Assembly: GCA_027596035.1 (NCBI GenBank)
Contig: JADGJA010000568.1
Location: forward strand, 1 to 14,864
DNA: 14,864 nt
Reading direction: 5' to 3'
Source: Thoreauomyces humboldtii
Lineage: Eukaryota > Chytridiomycota > Chytridiomycetes > Spizellomycetales > Powellomycetaceae
Below the pieces are notes generated by a model, which ran no database searches, was not told where the DNA came from, and saw only the letters and a list, made by a program, of their open reading frames with translations. Below are positions 9,447 to 14,864 of this stretch, piece after piece (the first letter of the stretch is position 1; the number at the start of each line of letters is the position of its first letter). The position numbers and the translations under genes were made by a program.

Positions 9447-11007
9447 ATGCTTCTCTTTGCGCGGTCCCTTTCTTCGGCCAACTCTATTTGCACCACGAGC
9501 CCTGCGCAATATACCATGCGGCACAGTCTCTACCGTAATTCAGACCCATCTATCCGACGCCATCGCTCAATCTCACCGTCGTGTCTTTCTTTGATTAGTT
9601 GTGCCTGCCTCCGTCGCGCACAAGACCACGGTAGCGTCTGCGAAACCAGTACCTCGACTGAAGGTGGTAGGGAAGTCCTCAAAATCTGACTCGACCCGCC
9701 CGCCACAACAACTCGGGATCGTCGGCGGACTCGGCTCGTACAACAGGTGGCTGATCGAAGATGAAGCGCTCCTCATCCGCGAGGTCGAAAAAGGAACCTC
9801 GTTCGAACAGATCCGGAAGAAGCACTTTCCCAACCGTGGTCTCCATTCGGTGAAAGCGAAATGGAAGCAGATCCGACCCGACCTGGCCCATGGATTCTTC
9901 AAAGCGAAAGAGGATCTCATCATCCTGAAGGAGATCCTGAGAAACAAAAAGAACCCACTGTACACGGCCGCGAAGCTCATGGGACGCACCTGTCACCACG
10001 TCACCCAGCGCTACACGCAAACCTGGATGCCCCAGCTCTCCGATCCCGAGTACGACGAGAGCGTGTCGGACCCGAATCCAAAGCGGCGAAAGGCCGGCAG
10101 TCCAGAGTACGTGGCGAAAGTGAAGGAGATGATCGAACGGCTCAAGGACATGCCCGAGGACGCGAGGGTGCCGCGGGTCATCAAACCGTGGTCGACCGCC
10201 GAGGATCAGAAGCTGTTGAAGCTGGTCGAGCAGATCGGGACCCGATGGACGTCGATCGCCATGGACTTCCCTCAACGGTCCGTCAACGACGTCGGGAAGA
10301 GGTGGCTCACCATAACGGACCTCGCCAAGCGACCCGAACGACCTTGGACCCCCGAGGAAGACGCGAAACTGATCGAAGCCGCCATCGCCAAACGAACGAA
10401 CGGTCGATCATGGGTTCGCATCGGCCAGGAACTCTTCCCCAATCGTGCTGCAAAGCAGCTCTCGGTCAGGTGGGAAAAAATCCGACCCGACATGAACCAC
10501 GGAGCGTGGAGCCCCGAGGAGACGGCCGCGGCTTTAAAGGTCCTCAAAGAAAACAACTTTGGCGCGCCATCAGGTTACGCCCTGAAGAACCTCCAGCGGC
10601 TCGTCTTTCCCCGGAGACACGGTGCGTCCATCCGCACAAAGATGGAGACTTTGATCAGGCAGTTCCATCCCGTCAAGTGGACACCAGAGATGGATCGTCT
10701 CTTGGCATCGTGCGTCAAAGAGCACGGCCGTCAGACCCAAAGCTATGTCGAGCAATTTCCGGGAATCCTCGTGCGGGACTTACACAAGCGATGGTACACC
10801 ATCAATCCGCAGTGGACCGTAAAGCAGTGGACCGACGAATTGGACGCTCAACTCATCGAACTTACGACGACCAAGGGTAAAAAATGGCTCGAGATTGCCG
10901 ACGCCTTGGCGGTGAAGCCGGGGATGTGTCGTGCGAGATTCAAGAAACTCTCTACAGGGAACGGGCGAAGCGGACGGGCTCCCGACGGAACAGCGCCCGT
11001 GTCCTGA
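9447..11007 (+). CDS. Multi-repeat Myb/SANT-domain protein with a possible mitochondrial presequence
   Basis: Two exons, 9447-9534 and 9599-11007 (1497 nt, 498 aa). Without exon 1 the long frame has no ATG before its second repeat, so the 64-nt intron is needed. About seven helix-turn-helix repeats of Myb/SANT type follow one another at roughly residues 78-122, 129-172, 225-268, 278-325, 332-380, 389-430 and 439-480. Repeats 3, 4, 6 and 7 are clearest (KPWSTAEDQKLLKLVEQIG, RPWTPEEDAKLIEAA, VKWTPEMDRLLASCV, KQWTDELDAQLIEL). Repeats 1 and 4 both end in a KIRPD/QIRPD motif, suggesting internal duplication. Multiple Myb repeats usually bind DNA, so a transcriptional or DNA-packaging role is likely; the target is unknown. 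Residues 1-58 contain no acidic residue and are rich in Ser, Ala, Thr, Arg and Lys, like a mitochondrial presequence. PKRRKAG at 190-196 resembles a nuclear signal. I know of no named orthologue. Confidence 0.82.
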
Positions 11008-11258
11008 GGTTCCATCCTTTTTCTTTTTTGAATAACAGTTATACCCCAGAGACTTGACAACGGTCGTTCCACGGTCATAAATTTACAGGCAATCGCCCGG
11101 GCACGGTTCCAAAAAAAAACAAAAGAAAGAATCGCTCACTACAGTACGCCCGAGCCTCAACCGTAAGCCGAGCACAAGGTGCGGAGCGCAAGACGTAAAA
11201 TGCTCTCGGGGCGGGATGAGTGGCCTCTTTTACGCGACGGCAAACGCTGACGCGGTCT
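11008..11258. other. Tail-to-tail gap between the multi-Myb gene and Argonaute
   Basis: These 251 bp hold the 3' ends of two opposing genes. There is a T-rich stretch just after the Myb stop (about 11018-11029) and an A-rich stretch at 11112-11129, which read as T-rich or A-rich 3' processing sequence depending on strand. No coding frame or RNA gene is seen. Confidence 0.5.
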
Positions 11259-14191
11259 TTACATAAAGTACATCACCTTGGCCAGGTCAGACTTGACGTG
11301 GCCAAAGCTTTTGGTCATGGCCTCGAGGCTGAGGTCGAGCTCCCCAGGCTCGAGCTCGACCTGGCCCGGAAGCGGTGGAGGCGGCGGCATGTCCTCGTGC
11401 ATGGCGTCCTGAAAGTGGTACCGCGCGCGAGCGGCCACCAGGTGGGCGTAGTAGGCAGGGGGAACGACGCTGACCGCCCGGGTGGCTCGGCAGTAGAGGT
11501 AGCATAGACGGTAAGTGAGCTCTTGGAGACCGTCCGAGGTGAAAGAGTTCTCATCGTGGAGGACGTGGTAATGAGTCGGCTTGGAGGTACCTTGGAGACC
11601 GGGGTGCGAGGCCAGGTAGAAGTCTGAGCATTTTGAAAAAGGTTAGCGCGCTGGCATCAAAATCACCACGCGTAAAAATCCGAATCGTACCAAACTCGGA
11701 AGGGTGCGTGATGCCAGCTTCCACGACCGTTCCGGGCATCACGTTGCCCGACTTGTCGGCATCAGCCTTCTTGAGAGGAAAGAAGCGGGCGTGATGCCGT
11801 TTCTGTACAATTACAAAAGTTATCTGGGGATTATAACCCTCTGTAATAGAAAGATTAGTACCACAAGAGAAAAACAAGCAAGGACCATTCCAGCTGTTAC
11901 CTTCTAGTTGATTGCAAGCACGGCGCAGGGCTGCGACCTCTGCTCTTGCAATGGGCGCAAATTGACTCTCCGAGACGCCGTCCCGGTAGAACAATATCCG
12001 GTGTGGCTTAGAACCGCAAAACTGGTAGAACGTTCTCAAAAGCTCCACGGCTGCACCGGTGAGGTCTAGAATGCATTCATGTCGGCCTTTCTGAATACGG
12101 ATGGCCGCAGCGTACCGCGAGCATTGGGCGTCTACTGATGCGACCACGGCCGCAATGGAAGGTCGATTGTGATCACCCGGCGCAGGGTGGGTAATATCTG
12201 CCCCAAAGACAATGCTGGGCTTGTCGGAGATGAAAGGCAGCTGCTTGTTGGCAAGATAGCAGTTCATGCCCCCAAGCTTTACATTCAACTTCAAGCATAC
12301 GTTAGCACAGTATTGCTTCTTGGCGGCGGTGATGTCTAATATACGAGCAGGTCAGTGGGGTACAATTGCAGACTTTACAACGTCCATAGCTTACGTTTGG
12401 CCTGCATACACTGGGTCGGGATACCGATTACAGTGTCAGCAATCCGCTTGATCTCGGCGTACAGCGTAACTCCAGTAGTAGGGAGCATGATCAGAATGAG
12501 TTCCGGTTTGGAGTTCGAAGCAGTTCCGGCGTCCATGTAAGCGGCTTTGAGAATTGCCTCGACGTTGCCCATCGGGTTTGCATGGCGAATTGGCGGTTGC
12601 AGCTGGCGAATGTCCATACCGGTGTCGCGACAGGTGGAAATCAGCTCGCGCAAGAACTTCTGCACGCTATATGTACCGATCTCCCTCTCAGAACCAAAGA
12701 CGACGACGGACCACGAGTGTAGAACAGCTCCTTGGGCAACTCTCTTGTCTCGCAGGTTCCAGGACCCCTCGCGGGGTGCAATGGTTACCTCGCGAGATAG
12801 TGGGTGGTAGGAGAGGGTTGGCGTAGGAAGGATCCGAGCGTTGACGGTGGCCATTTCGCGACCAATACTGACATTGAAATCTTGCAGATACTCGTTATCT
12901 TGAGTAAGAAGCAGATTGAAACCGTTTGAGACTTTGTTGGACCGTACGTGAGGAGGTTGGCACGTGAATCGAATCATGTCCGCCTGTAGTACACGTCAGA
13001 AACTATATTCGCAGCATAAAGACTAGCCGGGATCGCATACCGTTTGCTTCTCGTTCAACTTGCGCAGGATGCGCTGACCAGACACGACTCGACACACTTC
13101 CATTGGGAGATAGATGTTTTTCTTGGGATCTCCCACAACGAGACAGGGGAAGTGTTCGAAGCGCAAGGTAATGCCGTATCGAGCTTGGAAGTAAGAAGAC
13201 ACGCTTTCCTCACCGCCGCCAGCGGCTTCTGATGCAGTAAAAAACGTGCGATCGGCGGTGGTTGCGGTGATCCGCGAGATCTTCCAACGTCTTCGGCCTT
13301 CGCCGCGGTGGGTGGTAGTCACCTTGATATTCTTTAACGCCTTCTCTAGTCGGAAGCGATCTCGCTCACTGAAGGCTGCACGCACATCTTCTGGCCGCGA
13401 CCTTCCCATCAGCTTGGCGACAACGTCAATCAAGGGACCTGGTTCGAAGAAAGCAGCGGCAGACACATCCAAGTTCAAGAGCATCTTGTTCTGGGACGGT
13501 CTGACCGCCTGATGGAACCCTTGCCATAGCTCTGCGCCGTTCGCAATCAGGGCGGATCCTTCTGGAGTGTAAAAGCATCGACCGACGGTGGTATACATCA
13601 TCGATGGACGATGCCGTAGGAGAATGTCAAGGGCGTTGATGGCATCCGTCGGCACATCCGTTGATCGGCCCTCCAAAAACAGGTGCAGCCGGTTCATGTT
13701 GATCTCGCCAATCTTTTCGATCGTGACTTTGAACTTTCTTGGCTTTCTGGTTGGCCGCCTGTGATCATCGAAAGACCGGTCAAACCCGAGTCCGTTGAAC
13801 AAGATAACTCACTGCCGAGATCTACTCACCCCAGGGGCCTGAGATTCCTCGCCGTACCATCTTCACCCTCCTCGTCGGCAAGCTCCAGCGCAAACTTGGC
13901 ACTGCCTCCCTTGAACATCAGGGCACGAGGGGCGTAAACGTTTCCGCGACCATCGAACACTGGCCGGGTGTCCTTGAGAATGCCCTTGGCATTGAGTTCT
14001 TCCCAAAGGGCGTACAGGCGTCGTTGGGTTCGTGGATTGCACTCTGGTTCTATTGTAACACTGTAGTGGTGTATGTTCTGGCCGGGTAGGGATAGGATAG
14101 GAAAGAAGTTTGTGCGGACCTGCAGTGGGCGCCCCGCAACGCCGAAGCCTGGCCGACGAGGGAACGCAGACTGCGCCGAGAAATTGCTCAT
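11259..14191 (-). CDS. AGO: Argonaute, slicer-competent RNA-interference effector
   Basis: Argonaute binds a small guide RNA and cleaves or represses complementary RNA. Six minus-strand exons are 14191-13830, 13758-13041, 12983-12395, 12335-11901, 11840-11691 and 11623-11259 (2619 nt, 872 aa). Domains in order: N domain (~15-120, [13 protein letters not shown]), linker 1 (~170-218), PAZ (~220-345, [25 protein letters not shown]), MID (~430-556) and PIWI (~557-872). The 5'-phosphate pocket is intact (Y535, K539, Q551, K576, each six residues on from human AGO2). The catalytic tetrad is complete: D603 (FGADITHP), E643 (RHECILDL), D675 (FYRDGVSE) and H812 (YYAHLV). The protein ends MYFM. Near the C-terminus a proline run ([10 protein letters not shown]) and acidic stretch replace the usual variable loop. 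There is no long Gly/Arg- or Gln-rich N-terminal extension. The start is the first ATG; the frame upstream opens only with GTG. Confidence 0.96.
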
Positions 14192-14404
14192 CTGGGCGGC
14201 GAGCACCTTGAAAACCGATTCTGAGGGCTTGAACGTATGTAAGACGGGACAAGCTCAAGGACTAGACTGGGTGAGGCAGAAGGGGTAGCTAGATGGAGGG
14301 CAATGCGAACTTTAATGCGATAGTGGCTAATGCGGTAGGTAGAGACTTGGGGACGGGGAAAGCATGGGCGGGGGAGGGGGTTTAGAGAGAACAACTGCTG
14401 CGCA

Positions 14405-14409
14405 ATTGG
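14405..14409 (-). promoter_or_regulatory. CCAAT box upstream of Argonaute
   Basis: On the minus strand GGCCAATTG lies about 214 bp upstream of the Argonaute ATG. It is a short motif that can occur by chance, recorded as a candidate only. Confidence 0.2.
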
Positions 14410-14639
14410 CCAAATGAAAAATGCCCTCTCCCCTCACCATCGCCTTGTTTCCCAGCTAGCGAAGGGAAGACTGTTGGAAAACAGAGGTCTTACATGTCAC
14501 CCGATCGCAGCGAGAGCCTCTTTGGAAAACTGTGCTCGACCGTTTTATTTTCACGCTAGTGCCCCCCGGTTGACCCGTTCTCTGCCTCACCGTTCTGCCC
14601 GGCCCGCCAAAATGTCCAGTCGTCTTGCTCACCACCCGC

Positions 14640-14864
14640 TCAAGTGTCACGGAATGTGTTGGCGTTGTGCTGGTCCGAGGACTTTTTGAACCTCGAAGCC
14701 GGATTCCAACGACCAGGAATCAGGCATGTAGCGCATTGAAGTTGCGCCGTCATAGGACGACTGAGGGAGGTGAGCTGTCCAAAACACCAGGGAGTCCTGA
14801 AAGATTCTGTACAGTTATGATACGCCTTGTCCTCGAAGCGGCATACAACTGGCGGATGGAGCAG
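14640..14864 (-). CDS. Possible 3' end of a Cys-containing protein, partial at the window edge
   Basis: A minus-strand frame is open from the right edge to a TGA at 14642-14640 (74 codons). It contains FEDKAYHNCTESF followed by PWCF, a spacing faintly like disulfide-stabilised extracellular modules of the fibronectin type II/kringle kind, though part of the usual Cys-to-Cys spacing is missing. Beyond that stretch the composition looks non-coding. It may be the last exon of a neighbour running toward Argonaute, or chance. I do not recognise a family with confidence. Confidence 0.15.
   Translation of the reverse strand: MLHPPVVCRFEDKAYHNCTESFRTPWCFGQLTSLSRPMTAQLQCATCLIPGRWNPASRFKKSSDQHNANTFRDT

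Larger units (their letters stand above)
14192..14864. promoter_or_regulatory. Upstream region of Argonaute; no clear gene
   Basis: These 673 bp lie before the Argonaute start. I see a minus-strand CCAAT box at 14405-14409 and pyrimidine-rich minus-strand sequence around 14340-14380 that could be the promoter or 5' UTR. No TATA box is evident. A doubtful minus-strand frame enters from the right edge. Confidence 0.4.

Noticed and set aside
9861..10880. 339-codon plus-strand open frame inside the Myb gene
   Set aside because: It is the out-of-frame shadow of the repeat-bearing exon. The Myb motifs are in the other frame, and this one reads as basic low-complexity protein.
12960..12966. Second CACGTG E-box
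   Set aside because: It lies inside an Argonaute exon, so it is most simply coding sequence.
1..14864. Transposon, terminal repeat, CRISPR array or gene cluster for a specialised pathway
   Set aside because: I found no transposase or reverse transcriptase motifs, no long direct or inverted repeats and no functional link among the six genes. The window looks like ordinary fungal chromosome.

Overview
This is a stretch of a eukaryotic nuclear genome, almost certainly fungal. It holds six complete protein genes broken by 32 short introns (57-94 nt, all with GT-AG ends in my models). The introns had to be placed by hand, because no gene is a single open frame. Every model closes in frame across all junctions, and the joined proteins match their families over their whole length. 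I see no bacterial operons, mobile elements, CRISPR arrays, tRNA or rRNA genes.

Layout from left to right: (1) 101-3098 +, the catalytic epsilon subunit of translation factor eIF2B, 16 exons, 653 aa. (2) 4432-3209 -, a divergent cyclophilin resembling PPIL6, 4 exons, 338 aa, ending tail to tail with eIF2B-epsilon. (3) 4966-6726 +, a secreted PhoD-type alkaline phosphatase, 3 exons, 545 aa, sharing a 533-bp divergent promoter with gene 2. (4) 8907-7094 -, a bacterial-type (GltA-like) citrate synthase without a mitochondrial presequence, 7 exons, 474 aa, tail to tail with PhoD. (5) 9447-11007 +, a protein of about seven Myb/SANT repeats with a possible mitochondrial presequence, 2 exons, 498 aa. 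(6) 14191-11259 -, an Argonaute with a complete slicer tetrad and 5'-phosphate pocket, 6 exons, 872 aa, tail to tail with the Myb gene. The last ~670 bp is Argonaute upstream sequence plus a doubtful frame running off the right edge.

The genes do not form a pathway. Three are housekeeping or metabolic (translation initiation, phosphate scavenging, citrate synthesis), one is the RNA-interference effector, and two (PPIL6-like and multi-Myb) are poorly characterised. Genes alternate in strand, giving three tail-to-tail and two head-to-head pairs.

The short introns and compact spacing fit fungi. PPIL6-type cyclophilins are, as I recall, mainly known from animals and other flagellated lineages, so an early-diverging zoosporic fungus is a possible source; a basidiomycete also fits the intron pattern. 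I cannot decide from sequence alone. The items most worth a second look are the degenerate PPIL6-like cyclophilin, the multi-Myb protein with both a presequence-like start and a nuclear-localisation-like motif, and the Pho4-type E-box upstream of the phosphatase.
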